Virus record (IMG/VR): IMGVR_UViG_3300006802_000076 | Location: 30,498 to 94,497 of that record | Reading direction: 5' to 3' (one strand) | Length of the DNA: 64,000 nucleotides | DNA from: a virus | Shown here: positions 1-11,800 of the stretch, piece by piece | Layout: each line of letters starts with the position of its first letter | How positions within the stretch are numbered: the stretch's first letter is position 1 | Notes under the pieces: generated by a model | The model's input: only the letters and a program-made list of their open reading frames with translations | What the model was told of the DNA's origin: nothing | Databases searched by the model: none | Translations under genes and position numbers: made by a program

Positions 1-2
1 CA

Positions 3-185
3 GAATTAATAATTGCTGACTTGATGAATGGTGACTCAGAGTATAGAAGACACGGGATATACGAGGTCGATATGGATATCGTAAAATTCAGGATGAATAA
101 TAGCTTTTATGAATCAACAGGCAACATTGAAGCAGATGTTCTCCTTATGGATTATACGATGTTCATTATGGATTATATAATATAA
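3..185 (+). CDS. Head-tail connector region protein, C-terminal fragment
   Basis: An open frame enters from the left edge (first full codon at 3) and runs 60 codons to a TAA at 183-185, which overlaps the ATG of the next gene (TAATG). The start lies outside the window. No family is recognised. Its place immediately before a head-closure-like gene suggests a connector/neck component, but that is inference from position only. Confidence 0.6.
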   Translation, partial: ELIIADLMNGDSEYRRHGIYEVDMDIVKFRMNNSFYESTGNIEADVLLMDYTMFIMDYII

Positions 186-574
186 TGGCATACAGTTCAT
201 ATTTAAGATTTGTTCAAACCTGTGATATATATCAAAAAAGTGTTGTGACTAATAATGCAGGTCAAAAAGTAGCCACTTTTACAAAAGTTGATACTGTGCC
301 GCTTCATTTTCAATCACCAAGCACACAAACGACTGGCGGAGACAGACGGCTTGCTCCATATGTCGAAAATATTGCTGTCTATGAGGCCATTGTTCCGGAA
401 TCTAATTCTCAATACATTACTTACGACAACCGTATTCAAAACATAAAAGATAGATACGGAAATGTTATAGAGGAAGGCCCATATGAGATAGTGGCTTTGC
501 AGCCGAAATTCGGATGGGGCGGGAAAAGGCATCATGTCTGTGCAATTCTTCGTCGTGTTGTGGAGAAGCTGTGA
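185..574 (+). CDS. Probable head closure (stopper) protein
   Basis: A 129-residue protein with a mixed beta pattern ending in a segment where EEGPYEIVALQPKFGWGGK precedes a basic tail. This layout, in which a predicted strand after an 'xGPYxI' turn is followed by a GGKRHH segment, resembles small SPP1 gp16-type head closure proteins. The start is coupled to the upstream stop (TAATG). The neighbours are further small neck genes and then the major tail protein, which is the usual order portal, capsid, connectors, tail. Assignment is from size, position and general resemblance, not from a diagnostic motif. Confidence 0.55.
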   Translation: MAYSSYLRFVQTCDIYQKSVVTNNAGQKVATFTKVDTVPLHFQSPSTQTTGGDRRLAPYVENIAVYEAIVPESNSQYITYDNRIQNIKDRYGNVIEEGPYEIVALQPKFGWGGKRHHVCAILRRVVEKL

Positions 575-930
575 TTGAGATAAAACATAGAATTCCAAAG
601 AAAATTGATCAAGTTAATGCTACTACAATCCAATTGATAAGCGCAATGCAGGATTCTATGAGAATAACTAAAAAAGATGTCGAAGAACTCCTTCAGAATA
701 TGTTTGGAGAAAAATCTTCATGGTTTGATGTGATTATTGATGAGTCGGTAATGAATATTAGAATCTCACCCACTTCTGAAACTCTTGGGAGCGAGGAGAA
801 GATGAGATTGTATCAATGGTTTATTGACCATCATGGCCATGAGATTGGTGAGTTTGCAAAGACAAGAATTCACTTGAATGCTAGAATAGCATTCAGAGCT
901 GAAGTTGGAGGTGTTGGTTTTGTCTATTGA
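571..930 (+). CDS. Neck / tail completion-like protein
   Basis: The start is taken as GTG at 571, which overlaps the preceding TGA (GTGA), giving 119 residues. An upstream in-frame ATG at 514 would overlap the previous gene by 60 bases and is unlikely. The N-terminal half is helical and the C-terminal half carries a HHGHEIGEFAK segment. It sits in the position usually held by HK97 gp10-type or minor neck proteins; no firm family match can be made by eye. Confidence 0.5.
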   Translation: MIEIKHRIPKKIDQVNATTIQLISAMQDSMRITKKDVEELLQNMFGEKSSWFDVIIDESVMNIRISPTSETLGSEEKMRLYQWFIDHHGHEIGEFAKTRIHLNARIAFRAEVGGVGFVY

Positions 931-1339
931 TTATATGCCTGTCTATGATGTCAATACATTCTTCAAGAATGATTCGACATTGCAGACAATTGCTGGCAAA
1001 ATTATGAACTTTTTCCCTGTGGTAGCAACTGATGATGAACCTGCCCCATTTGTCGTTTATTATTATAATCCATTCGTACAGTCCGCTGATATATGGTGGA
1101 AGCGGAATGATTATGTAAGATATTCAATATTTGATACTGATGTGGATAGGCTTTTTAAGATTTCCGAACGGATGATCGAAGTTTTAGGGCGGGCCGATAA
1201 TATAAGCGCCCCTGGCGGTATTGATGGTACTGATGTTAGATTACTGTATTCGTATATGATTTCATCTAACCTTGTTGCCCCACTAGAAAAAGTCGGCTGG
1301 TACAGGATGAATCTTGATTTCAGGATTTGTTCTGTGTAA
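920..1339 (+). CDS. Probable tail terminator protein
   Basis: A 139-residue protein. The TTG at 920 is chosen because a strong ribosome site GGAGGTG (907-913) lies 6 bases before it; TTG 905, GTG 911 and ATG 935 fit less well. An extended N-terminal helix followed by alternating strands and a closing WYRMNLDFRI strand is typical of tail terminators (DUF3168-like). Its position just before the major tail protein fits this role of capping the tail tube at the head end. Function is inferred. Confidence 0.5.
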   Translation: MSIDYMPVYDVNTFFKNDSTLQTIAGKIMNFFPVVATDDEPAPFVVYYYNPFVQSADIWWKRNDYVRYSIFDTDVDRLFKISERMIEVLGRADNISAPGGIDGTDVRLLYSYMISSNLVAPLEKVGWYRMNLDFRICSV

Positions 1340-1343
1340 CTTG

Positions 1344-1352
1344 TGGTATTAT
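1344..1352 (+). promoter_or_regulatory. Extended -10 promoter, probably leaderless start
   Basis: TGG followed by TATTAT (1347-1352) matches an extended -10 element (TGnTANNAT). The ATG at 1361 lies only 8 bases downstream and has no Shine-Dalgarno site, so the transcript would begin at or next to the start codon. Confidence 0.5.
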
Positions 1353-1360
1353 AAAGACAT

Positions 1361-1558
1361 ATGAAGTATACTACTATCACATACATAGCAAAGTCCGGTG
1401 GGGGTTTTCTGGCTCGCGTTGGAAGAAACACATACGAGTTCGAATGGCAAAAAGGCGTCGGGATCGGTAAAAGACAGGACGAAATACCACTAGATGTAGC
1501 TATGAGAATCGCTAGATGGCGTGATAAGAAGGGCAAAAAAATATTTGTCCTTGAATAG
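1361..1558 (+). CDS. Small basic protein of unknown function
   Basis: A 65-residue protein with beta-rich N-terminus (TTITYIAKSGGGFLARVG) and a basic end (ARWRDKKGKKIF). No ribosome site precedes the ATG; an extended -10 motif at 1344-1352 suggests leaderless expression. It lies between the tail terminator and the major tail protein. No family is recognised. Confidence 0.6.
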   Translation: MKYTTITYIAKSGGGFLARVGRNTYEFEWQKGVGIGKRQDEIPLDVAMRIARWRDKKGKKIFVLE

Positions 1559-1569
1559 GAGGATTTAAA

Positions 1570-2136
1570 ATGGCAGTTAATGTGTCAAACATCGTAGTCG
1601 GTGAGGCTACGATTCAAATCGATGATAGCGCTAACGCAACTGACATCGCAGCAATGGATGCTTTCGATGACATTGGCGCTACTCAGAATGGTGTTGAGAT
1701 TTCATGGGAGCCAGATATGGTTGACATTGAGATCGATCAATACGGCGATGCGGCTAAGATTATTCAGACCCGCGTCAAGGTTATGGTTAAGACCACTCTC
1801 GCAGAGGCTACTCTTACCAACCTTACTCATGCTTGGAACTATGGCTCAACTGATATCTCAGCAGCTCAAGACGGGGCTAACACCACAACTTTCAACTTTG
1901 CAAGCCAGGGTGTTACTCCTTACGAGAAGGCTTTGGTTATCACTGGTAAGGCCCCAGGTCATACCGCTTCTGTTACCAAGGAGCGCAAGTTCTACACCAA
2001 GCGCGCTATTTCGATGGCGTCAACCCAGCTAAATATGAAGCGCGATGAGGCTTCGACTTTTGCCGTGGAATTCCGTATTCTTCCAAAGACTGAAGATGTC
2101 GGCTACGAGTATGGCAAGATTATTGACGACGACTGA
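1570..2136 (+). CDS. Major tail (tube) protein
   Basis: A 188-residue protein, preceded by a strong AGGAGG site. The start region VNVSNIVVGEATIQID, the central beta segments and the ending 'FAVEFRILP' strand are typical of siphovirus tail tube subunits. Codons here use far more C-ending forms than the neighbours, consistent with very high expression. A strong terminator follows directly. Position before the chaperone pair and tape measure gene supports the assignment. Confidence 0.8.
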   Translation: MAVNVSNIVVGEATIQIDDSANATDIAAMDAFDDIGATQNGVEISWEPDMVDIEIDQYGDAAKIIQTRVKVMVKTTLAEATLTNLTHAWNYGSTDISAAQDGANTTTFNFASQGVTPYEKALVITGKAPGHTASVTKERKFYTKRAISMASTQLNMKRDEASTFAVEFRILPKTEDVGYEYGKIIDDD

Positions 2137-2159
2137 TCGTAATTAAAATAACTTAATCG

Positions 2160-2209
2160 GTACAATGGCTCCATGTGTGATATAATCATATGGAGCCATT
2201 GTGCTTTTT
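2160..2209 (+). terminator. Rho-independent terminator with -10 motif in its loop
   Basis: The arms ACAATGGCTCCAT (2162-2174) and its exact complement (2190-2202) form a 13-bp stem, extendable inward and outward, followed by CTTTTTC. The loop contains TGATATAAT (2178-2186), a perfect extended -10, so the element may both end the tail-tube transcript and start a new one. Confidence 0.75.
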
Positions 2210-2231
2210 CAATATAAAGGAGAAATTTTAA

Positions 2232-2534
2232 ATGTCTAAGAATAAGGATATCCTTGGTGGTCGCACCATTTTGTTTGCTGACGGTGTTGAGCGTACTATT
2301 CAGCCTCTAACCATTCGTCAACTAAGAGAATTTATGAAGGCTGTGCAGGATTTGAATACCGAGGGCGGGATGAGTGATGAGGATATTGACCTCATGGTCC
2401 GCGCCGCTGGTATTGCTCTTCGTCAGGTAGACCCAGATATCGCAAATGACCCAGAAGCTCTGGAAGATATTCTTGATCTTCGCAGCTTTGGTGAAGTCAT
2501 GTCTGCGGCTATGGGTTCAGACCCTTCTCTCTGA
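2232..2534 (+). CDS. Tail assembly chaperone, short (G-like) product
   Basis: A 100-residue acidic protein with AGGAG before the ATG. Its pattern (GRTILFADGVERTIQPLTI, then helices ending in SFGEVMSAAMG) is that of lambda gpG-type chaperones, which coat the tape measure during tail assembly. An overlapping open frame in the -1 register continues to 2860, so most ribosomes should stop at 2534 and a minority shift to make the long form. Position before the tape measure gene strongly supports the role. Confidence 0.75.
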   Translation: MSKNKDILGGRTILFADGVERTIQPLTIRQLREFMKAVQDLNTEGGMSDEDIDLMVRAAGIALRQVDPDIANDPEALEDILDLRSFGEVMSAAMGSDPSL

Positions 2535-2860
2535 CCGGAGAGGAAGAAGACTCTATAGAGGGTCTTGCTTGGGAAGATATTCCTCTCCTTAAATATGAAG
2601 CAGAATTGCTCGTCAGGTGTGGGGCCTGGAAATCAATTATTGAGATTGAAAGCATCCTCACACTTGAAGAGCTTTTTTTGCTGTACAGAGCGTCGGTTAA
2701 TGAAGTTGCAACAAACATGAAAATTGCTGCGGCTGCTCAAGGTGCTGATGTTGATATGAATGAAGATTGGTATGAGCCTGAACCTGAAGAGGCGGCGAGT
2801 GCTGGTGAGATTCGATCTTTGCCATTTGGTCTAGGTTATAGCGTTGCTGAAAGTAAATAG
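2525..2860 (+). CDS. Tail assembly chaperone, frameshift (T-like) extension
   Basis: This frame is open upstream through the end of the previous gene and has no ribosome site of its own. It is -1 relative to the G-like gene, and a shift near CCCTTCT (2522-2528) would read on as FSLTGEEED and give a fused product of about 209 residues. Such G/GT frameshift pairs before the tape measure gene are conserved in siphoviruses. The heptamer is not a perfect XXXYYYZ site, so the exact slip point is uncertain. Confidence 0.65.
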   Translation, partial: FSLTGEEEDSIEGLAWEDIPLLKYEAELLVRCGAWKSIIEIESILTLEELFLLYRASVNEVATNMKIAAAAQGADVDMNEDWYEPEPEEAASAGEIRSLPFGLGYSVAESK

Positions 2861-2890
2861 TTATGACATAATTGATGAGGTAGGTGGTGC

Positions 2891-5800
2891 ATGGCTGATT
2901 ATGACATTCTTGTAAATGCCCATATGCAAGGCTTCTTGAATAAGGAGCTTGATAGCCTTTCTGGTAATTTACGAAATCTTTTAACCACAATTGATCGTGT
3001 TAATGACGTAACAAGAAACTATGAGAAGTCTCAGCGTGCTCTCAACTCAGCTCTTGGTATAGGCTCTGATGGACAAAAAGTCTATGCAAAGAATCTGTTA
3101 GATGCATCTAAAAACGCTGCCGTTCTTTCAAGCAATCTTCGTCTTGCTAAGAAGCAGGCGCAGGAATTTAATTCTGTTTACTCTAAAGAATTGAATGCTG
3201 CTAGATTTAATAAGTTGACATTTGGACTGAAAACTTTTAATGGTCAGTCTAAAGAGGTTAATGCCTCACTTCTTGCCACTGCAAGGAATCTTAAGAATAT
3301 TCAGAGTTCAGCGCGAGCTATACGCTTTACTGCTGCGCTGCGGGATTCCCAATCTCTTGCTAAGAACGTTCTAAATATCGGTAAGAACCTTCAATATGTA
3401 GGTAGAAACCTTACTATTGGGTTGACTTTGCCTTTAGTTCAGTTCTTTAGGATTGGTCTTGATAGCTTTAAGAAGCTTGAAACTGAAATTGTTAGATTTG
3501 AGAAAATTGTTGGCAGAGATGCTGTCCAAGCTTTGAAAGCACAGAGTGCTGAGATTGTAGAGATTAAAAAGACATCCGAAGGATGGACTGAGGTAATCAT
3601 AGGTACAGGGAATGCTTACGATGCGTTTAGTAAAAAGCTTGATAATGTAAGTTATAAATATGGTGTAGCAAGAGAGCTTGTGCAAGCTGTGGCTGCAGAC
3701 TTTGCCACTGTTGGTATTTCTGGTACTGATGTCATTGGTGATCTTGTCGAATTGGCAGCTATTGTTGAAAAAGTTGGCGATGTCGATATGACTCAGTCTC
3801 GTGAGTTTGTCCAATCTCTTGTTCAAAACACCATTACTGCTCAGAATCAAAATAAGGCTTTTAAAGAGCAAATTAGCCTACTCAGCGCTGCTGAACAAAG
3901 CTCATACCAGTATCGACTTGCAGTAGATCAGGTAACTGGCGCTCTTGCATTGTTTAACGTCATTGAGAATAATACAGTTGTAACCCTTGAGAAGCTAGCA
4001 AAAGGCATCCCTGAAATGCAAGCTGTTACAACTCAATTTGGTCTTACTTTGGGTGAAGCAGCGGCTCTTTTTGCACCAATGTTGGCGTCAGGGTTTGAGA
4101 CTGGAGCTTCAGCGAACTCCCTCAAAGTCTCTTTGCAAAGACTTGTAGCTCCAACTATCAAAAACCAGAACACATTAGCTTATTTGAATAGAACTATTGG
4201 TGAATTCAATTATACAACCGGTGTTGGTATTGAGAATATATCTGAGTTTGCTAAAGCTTTTGTTAAGTTAAAAGAGCAAAAAGGTGAGCTTGGTGCGTTA
4301 GAGCTGTTTGCTGAGCTTTTCGGCGTCCGTCAGGGTTCTCGTATGCTCGCCGCAATGAATGATTTTGGTATCTTCCAGGAAGAGCTTTTAAAGCGCACTT
4401 CTACCGCCAACAAGATAGCGACTGTAATAGTTGATTCAATTAATAAAACCGTTGCTGATGCGGGGCAGCAGAGTCGGCTTGCAGAAATCGTTGAGGGAGG
4501 AAAGTTTAGTGCATCAGATATTGCAGGACTTGGTAAAATTGGAAGAGTTGTTGCCGATGAATATGCAGCAGGTTTTGAAAAGGGCGGAACCGCACTATAT
4601 AGAGCTATAATTGAAGGTCAGGGTGTAGCTCTTGACAAACTTAAAAAAGAATTCGGTGAAGACTCAGATATCCTTGACTTGATAACATCGCAGTCTGGTA
4701 AGGTCATCCTTGCTCAGGCTTTGGGTACTGAGGAGGCTATCAGAGCATTTAATGAAGAGGTTGATAGAGCGCTTGAAACCCCCGCTGTGAAGTTGTCTAG
4801 AGCTAAAGAGACATTTAAAGCTATCAGCAGAACTCTTATTCCTGATCTTGTCTCTGCTCTTGAAGCTTTGATGCCTACGATTAGATCTATTGCTAACTTC
4901 TTCACAAATATGAATGAGGGGTCAAGAAGGTTTTTGTCTGGTATCGTACTTTTGGCTGCTGCTCTTGGTCCTATTATCTCTGTTTTCTCAAACCTTACTC
5001 AAATCTTAGGTCTTGCTGGTGGTGCTGCGTTTAGATTTGTTGGCATGATAAGTAAGCTCAGAATATTTGGTTTAGGTGGTATTTCTATTGCGTCGGATAC
5101 TTTAGCTGGTTTGAATAATCTTGATAAGTTTGGCAAGAAGCTTTCTCGTATAAGTGACCAAACATTTTTCTTTAAAGGAACAAATAAAGAGTTTCAGAAA
5201 CTTCTTAAAAAATCGCAAAGACTGCAAGATAGAGGTAGCGAATCTTATGGTATTAGAAGGCTTGCTAATTTATTTAAATGGCAAAACAAATTAACAACCT
5301 CAACGGAAACTTTATCTGGTCAAACAAATCTTTTCACCGCCGCGCAGCAAAAAAAGCTTACCGCTATGAGAATTCTTTCTTCAGCTTATCGGCAAATGGC
5401 TTCAGAGTTAAACGCTGTGCAATTAACTTTTACTGCTCAAAAACAGGCTTTAGATGATTTAGGTAATTATATTATTACTTTAAAACATCGTATGGATGAA
5501 GCAAAAAAAATGGCTGGTAAGTTTGTCTCTGCTCTTATCCATATAAAAGATAGTGCAGATAGTGCAGCAAGAGCGATTGGTCTTGTTGGTGATGCTAATT
5601 CGGTAAATGGAAGGCTTGACAAATTAGCTAAGAATATGGCTAAAGCCGCTGGTGCTAGTGATAATCTTGTTCTTAATTTGCAGTATTTTGTGCAAGAGTC
5701 AGCAAAGATTGCTGGGTCAACTGATGCTGCAGCCAATTCTGTTAAGAATATGGCTACTGCTATTGCAGATTTAAATACTTCGTTTGGCAATGTCAATGGT

Positions 5801-8800
5801 AAGCTTGGGACATTTGTAAAGCATGAAGAAAAGCTTAGTGGACAAGCAGCAGGTATTCAGAATGCTGCGGACGCAATTTATGAACAAGCTAGAGCTACGA
5901 AGAAGCTGGCGAATCATACTGAGAGACTTATTAATTTGTCTAAGAGCGCTGGTGAGGCAATCAGATCTCAATCATCTGCTGTTATAGATAAAAAGAAAGC
6001 TATCTCTGACATAAATAAAGTTATTACAACATTCTTGACGCAAGAGGGTGAGATTGTAGTGGCGACTGAGGCTGCTGAGACTGGTTTATACAATCAAAGA
6101 ATGGAGATTATTTATAAGATACAGGCGATGGAGTTGTTCTCTGAGGCAGCAGATCTTTTTGTGCTTGATGAGGGCAAGATTGTTGGCGCTGCTGAAGCCG
6201 CTGCGGCTGCGATTGATGCGCAGGTTGCAGCCATTGGTAGGCTTGTTGCCGCCCTGGAGGCTTTGGACGCTTCTAAGCTTTCCATGCTTAATACCGCAGG
6301 AGTGCAGGGTGCTGCCGGTACTACTGTCGCTGAAACAAAACCAAAGAGAACCAAGAGGCCTGCTCGCGGCCCTCCTGCAGATGATGCTGAGCAATTAAGT
6401 CTTCTTGCAAAAGAAGAAAAGGCAGCAAATATTGATCTTGCAACAGCTGCTAAAGGAGCTGAAATTGTTGAGGTAGAAGGCACCGCTGCTGAGGTTAATT
6501 TAGATACCGCGGTTAAAAGCAAGAGCGTTGTTGAAAAAGCTAAAGAAGCGGCTAACATCCAACTGTTAGCTGCTAGAAAACAACTTGAAGCTGCTATAGA
6601 TCAAAGCAAGCTCGCTAAGTCTAACTTAGCCGATCGCCCTCGCCGCAATGCTGCTGGGATAGCTAAAGCTATAGAGTATCGTGAAAAAGAGGCGGAGAAA
6701 GAGCGTAAGCGTTTAGAAAAGAATGCTAGAGCTAGGGAGCTTAGAGCTGAGAAGAAGGCGGCTGCTGAAGCGGCTAAGGCAGGCACTGCTGCCGATCTTG
6801 ATGTGGCATCTGCTGAAAAAAGCGCCGAGGCTGTCGCTGAAGAAAAAATCGGGGCTGATCTTGATGTCAAGGCTGGTAAAGAGAGCCTTGTTGCTGCCGA
6901 AAAGGCTAAAGAAGCCGCCAATATTCAACTACTTGCTGCTAGAAAGCAACTTGAAGTCGCTATAGAGCAAGGCACACTTGCTAAGTCTAACTTAGCCGAT
7001 CGCCCTCGTCGTAATGCTGCTGGGATCGCTAAAGCTATTGAATATAGGAATTCAGCCGAGTATGGCAAAGTTGCTAGTCAAGAAAAACTTGGTGCTGCTC
7101 TTGATGTTGAAGCCGGTAAAGAAAGTCTTGAGGCTGCTCAGATTGAAAAGAAGGCAGCAAAAACTAAACTTGCTAGGGCTTCAAAGCCTCAATGGTCAGA
7201 GAGGCCTCCTGGATCAAAACCGTGGCCTACGATGGAGAAATCTCTAGCAAAAATTCCTGGCTTCGGAGTGTTGTCGGCATCTCAGTTTGGGCAAACATCT
7301 AGGTTCCCAGCGGTCCTTGGTCCAGGGCCTGGTGGGGCTATGGCTGGTCAGATCGGGGCCAGGATTATTGACATGTTTAGGTCCGCAGGTGTTATTCCTC
7401 CACCAGAAGTTTTGTATGCCCTGTCACAGATGAGTGATGATTTTCTAAAAAGCCGTGGCGTTTCTAGTTTCAAGCAGGCTGGCGCAGTTAAAACATTTAA
7501 AAAAGATGTTATTTTCAATAAAGCATTCTCTCCATTGGAAAGCGGTGTTGGTTTTTATGGAACACCATCGGGTAAAAACACCAGTTCTACCGGTAAGCTT
7601 TTTAATGCAATAAGAGACTTTTTAATAATGGAGGATGCGCTTGCGAAACAAGTCGCTTTACCGATACCAAACCAACCAGCAAGTTTCAGGCAGGGGTCTA
7701 CGAAAAAAGGAAGATTGTCTTCTGTAAGTGTGCAAAGTATTTATAGAGATAGTGTTGAAAGAGCTATGGCTCCGCCTAGATCTGATTTTGGTCGGCTCTA
7801 TTCGACTTTGCCGAAGACAACAAGAGCTGATAAGACATTTAAAGAAGGCACGCTTTACATTAAAAAGCTCAGGACTGCTCTTGAAGATCGTATATATAAA
7901 TTAAGTGAAGCTATGGAAAGCGCTAGCGCTTCTGATAAAAAAGTTCTTGGGAAGCGATTGGCAAGATTAAAGAGGGCCAGGGCGCGCTTTGAAGATTTGC
8001 AGGCTGGTCTTGCAAATAATTTTGGTAAATATTCAGCAATGAGTAGATACAACCTTCCGTCTCCGTCTGTTAGAGATGAGAAAGGTAGAGTTAGTTTAAG
8101 AAGGATTAAGACTTTAGCCAGTTCTCGCAATAGTGTTGAGATGCTTGCCGCTAGATCGCTTTCTACAATGTCTGGCACTGGGATGCTTGATCCCCATATC
8201 AAATCTTTTGGAGATTATGTATCAACATCTTTAAGAAAACAGTTCCCGAAGATGACCGATGCACGTATCGCAGAGCTTACGAAAGCTGAAGTTGGAGTAT
8301 TCAAAAGAAGGTTATTTGATAATTTATTCAATGCATTAACTCGTAATATTTCAAATATTGAACCCGGTGGCACACCTTTAGCTAGAGCGGGGCGTTTGAA
8401 GAAGGCAATGGATCAGTCTCTGTATGAAGCTCTAGCACCTTCTCGTAAAGGCATAAATGTTTCCCAAGCAACAGCCGCCGCTTCAGCCGCTGCCCCAGTA
8501 ACTGCTCCAGTAGCCGCCCCAGCAGCCGCTCCAGCAGCTGCCCCATCCGCTGCAGTTAGTAAGGCTGCAGCTAAGCCCGCTTTACCACCACCACCTCCAC
8601 CAACGTCAAAACCTGGACGTAAAACATTGCTTTCTGCAGCTTTGACAGCTATGGGTATGGGTGGGAATGAGGAAGTTGAAAAGAGACTGATGCAGCAGGC
8701 AGAGGCGGCTGTCAAATCAGGCAATAAGAAAGCTGATCTTTTGCATTTGCTAAACAGACAAGCCACTGATGCGCAGAATGAAGTTTCTAAGGCTCTGCAA

Positions 8801-11800
8801 GCACAGTCTGCTAAGAAGGGAATAATTGGCAGGGCGCTTGCAACTAGGGCCGGGGCTATGCGTTCGATGGCTGAGTCTGCTTCAGCTAAAGATCAAAGCA
8901 AAGAAGCAGGAAAGCTCCGTGGCATAGTAAGAAATGCTTTAAGCAAAGCGCGACGAGATTATGTGGATGGTATTGGTGCAACTGTTCGGGCTAGCAATGA
9001 AAATCTTCTAAAATCTCTTGGTACAGGCTCAAAACTTGGTAAATCAGCTGAAGGTGTTGTACTCAGAGCTGTTAGTTCTGTTAATGAACTTATAGGTGAA
9101 ATTACTGACGAGCTTCAGGCTCTTGGTGTGCAGGCTGATCTGTTAAAGGAACCTATTAAGGCTCATGAGATAGAGGCCCAGAAGTCGCTGGAGCACTTCT
9201 TATTTACCCTGAAAGGCACCTTTGAAGAGGTACAAGATTCTGTTGATTGTGTTGCTGATGCCGCAAGGGTGGTTGGAAATATTGTTTCTGTGGAGGGCGA
9301 GCAGGGAGAAGGGACTGTATTGTATTCTGGAATACCTATCACTGAGGCAATCAAGTTTATTGCTAACACTATCAGAAGTATCGCAAGCAAAGCTAAGGGT
9401 GTTGGTGAAAGTGTTGAGGCTGCTGGTGCTCAAGCAGTCGCAGAAGTTGATCAGGCGGGTGCGAGTGTTGTAAGCGATGTTGAAGATCTTGGTGATCCTT
9501 TCAGGTATATAGCTGCTGCCATGAATACTGCTCAAGATGCAGCTAACGCTGCTACTGTTGAAGCTGTTGCTGAAGTTGAGGCTGCTGGTGCTTCTGCGGT
9601 TGATAGCGTGAGGGATCTTGGTGATCCGTTTAGATATATTACTGGCGCAATGGGTGGTGCTGTAAATCTTGCGAACACAGCGACAGCTGAATCCCAGGCA
9701 GAGATTGCTGCTTCGTCAAACTCTATTCGAAAGTCTATCAATGCTATTGGTGCCACTTTTGTGAGGATGGCTGCAGCTGCTAAAGCTGGTGCTGTCAGGA
9801 TTGTTGCTTCTGGTAATGCAACAAGCGCTGCCACTGCCGCTGCTGCCGCAAACTGGGCAGCACCAAATGGCGCGGCTGCTGCGACCGGTGCTGTGAGTAA
9901 TGCGTGGGCTGCACCAACTGGGCCAAAGGCCGGTAGCCCTGCTAAGACTCCAATGACTGGCAAATTTGCCTCTATGATTGCCGGATTTAAAGACAGCATG
10001 TCTGGTATAGGTGGGGTCTTTACTAAGGGGTGGGGTGAGGTTCTAACTGCCAATAAGGGTGTTCTAAACAGCTTGAGAACACTGGTTGGCACTCTTGGTA
10101 AAACACTTCTAAATTCAGCAAAACTTCTTGGAAGTCTTGTTATGGGTCCAATCCGTGTTGCTTCAGGAGTATTTAAGCTAGCTAAGAAAAACGTTGCAGG
10201 AGCTGCCGATATAGGAAAGGCCTTTGGAAGCATTCTAAAGAATCTAGCTAAGACTGCAGTTGATCTTGTTAAAGGTGTTTTAAGTGCAGTCGTTTCTGTA
10301 GGTAAAACGGTTGTTTCAGTAATTGGCACTGTTGCTAAGAGTATGATGTCTGCTTTCCAGTCTGTGACTAAGCTTGCTATTAAAGGTATTATTTTTGCAC
10401 CAATTGTAGCTGCAATTATTGTTATCGCTGTGGCGGCGAAGCGGCTTTCGACTGCGTTTAAAGCTGTTGATGAGAACGGCAAGAGACTTGAATCTATGCA
10501 GAAGATTGTGGATAGATTGAAGCAAGCATGGACTGCTTTCAAAAGCGTTCTTGTCGCGTTATTTAAACCATTTGCTGATGTTTTAAACAATATATTCGGG
10601 GTTTCGAACGGTACTGAAGCTGCAACTCAGAATGTTTCTGCTACTACTAGAGCATTCTCTAAACTTGGTGCGGTTTTAATTGTTGCTCTTGAGCAAATAA
10701 CAAATGGTCTTAATAAACTGCGTGAAAGTGAAGGATTTAAGAAGTTTATAAAAAGCATGACTTCTTTCATGTACCAATTCTTCAATATTGCAAAGGCTGT
10801 TTTTGGCGGTATTAAAGCTGTGATTAGTGGCGATAGCGAAGAGGCTGCTTCTAAGTTTGGTGAGGCGGCTGATCGCATCAAGCTTTATATGATGTCAATT
10901 GTAATATTCCTTGCTCCTATGTGGAGAAAGATGCTTTTGAAGATGATTTCAAGCTTGGTTGCTTTTGCTAAGACTGTTTTAAATATCGGAGAAAAGGTAC
11001 TTGAAGGCTTAGCTCATGCATTTGGGCCTCCACTTGTTAAAGCTGTTGTGTGGACGATTAAGAAAGTTCTTACACTTTTCTTCTCACTACCTCGCTATAT
11101 TCCAAAAATTCTACTTAAGATAATTGAAATGGCGATTGAGTTTAAGTTGAAATATGAATTGGCTATGCGACAGCTTGTTATCAACATTGTTTTGATACTG
11201 GCTGGGATGCTTCCTGGGCTTGCTCAGATTTTAATTAAAGCATTCAATATGATTATTGAATTTGCCTTGAAGGCTCAAGGTGCTCTTGAGAGCGCTCTTA
11301 AGTCACTTAGCCCATTTGGATTCCTTGATGATGCTATCGGTCTTGTTGGCAGTGTCTTTTCTTCGCCTCTTGAGTTTGCTAGCGCAACTCTTGAAGGATG
11401 GGTTGAAGATATTGCTAGTACTGAGGGCACGTTTAAAGGTGTTATTAATGATATAGCTGGTGCTATTAATAAAGCCTTTGATTCTGTTTATAATCTTCTT
11501 GATCAAGGTATAAATGCGATCTTTGATTCGGATGTTGTGAACGATTTTGTACAAGATATATCTGATTCTATTGATGGATGGTCGCAAGGCCAATTGCAGG
11601 ATATTTTTGGCTGGATCGATGATCTTGCTTTCGGTGAGGATGGCGATGGTGGAGTGGCTGCATGGTTTGCAAATCTGGATATTCCTGATTTTAAGGGAAG
11701 CGAGTTTGAGAGGGCTATTGATGATTTCGCTGTCGGAGCGGAGGAGTGGGTCGGTACTAAGTTTGATGAAATAATTAATAAGGTTGCCGATAAGCAGCAA

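Noticed and set aside
9532-10590. 352-codon open frame on the - strand
   Set aside because: It mirrors the Ala-rich tape measure region and has low-complexity content only.
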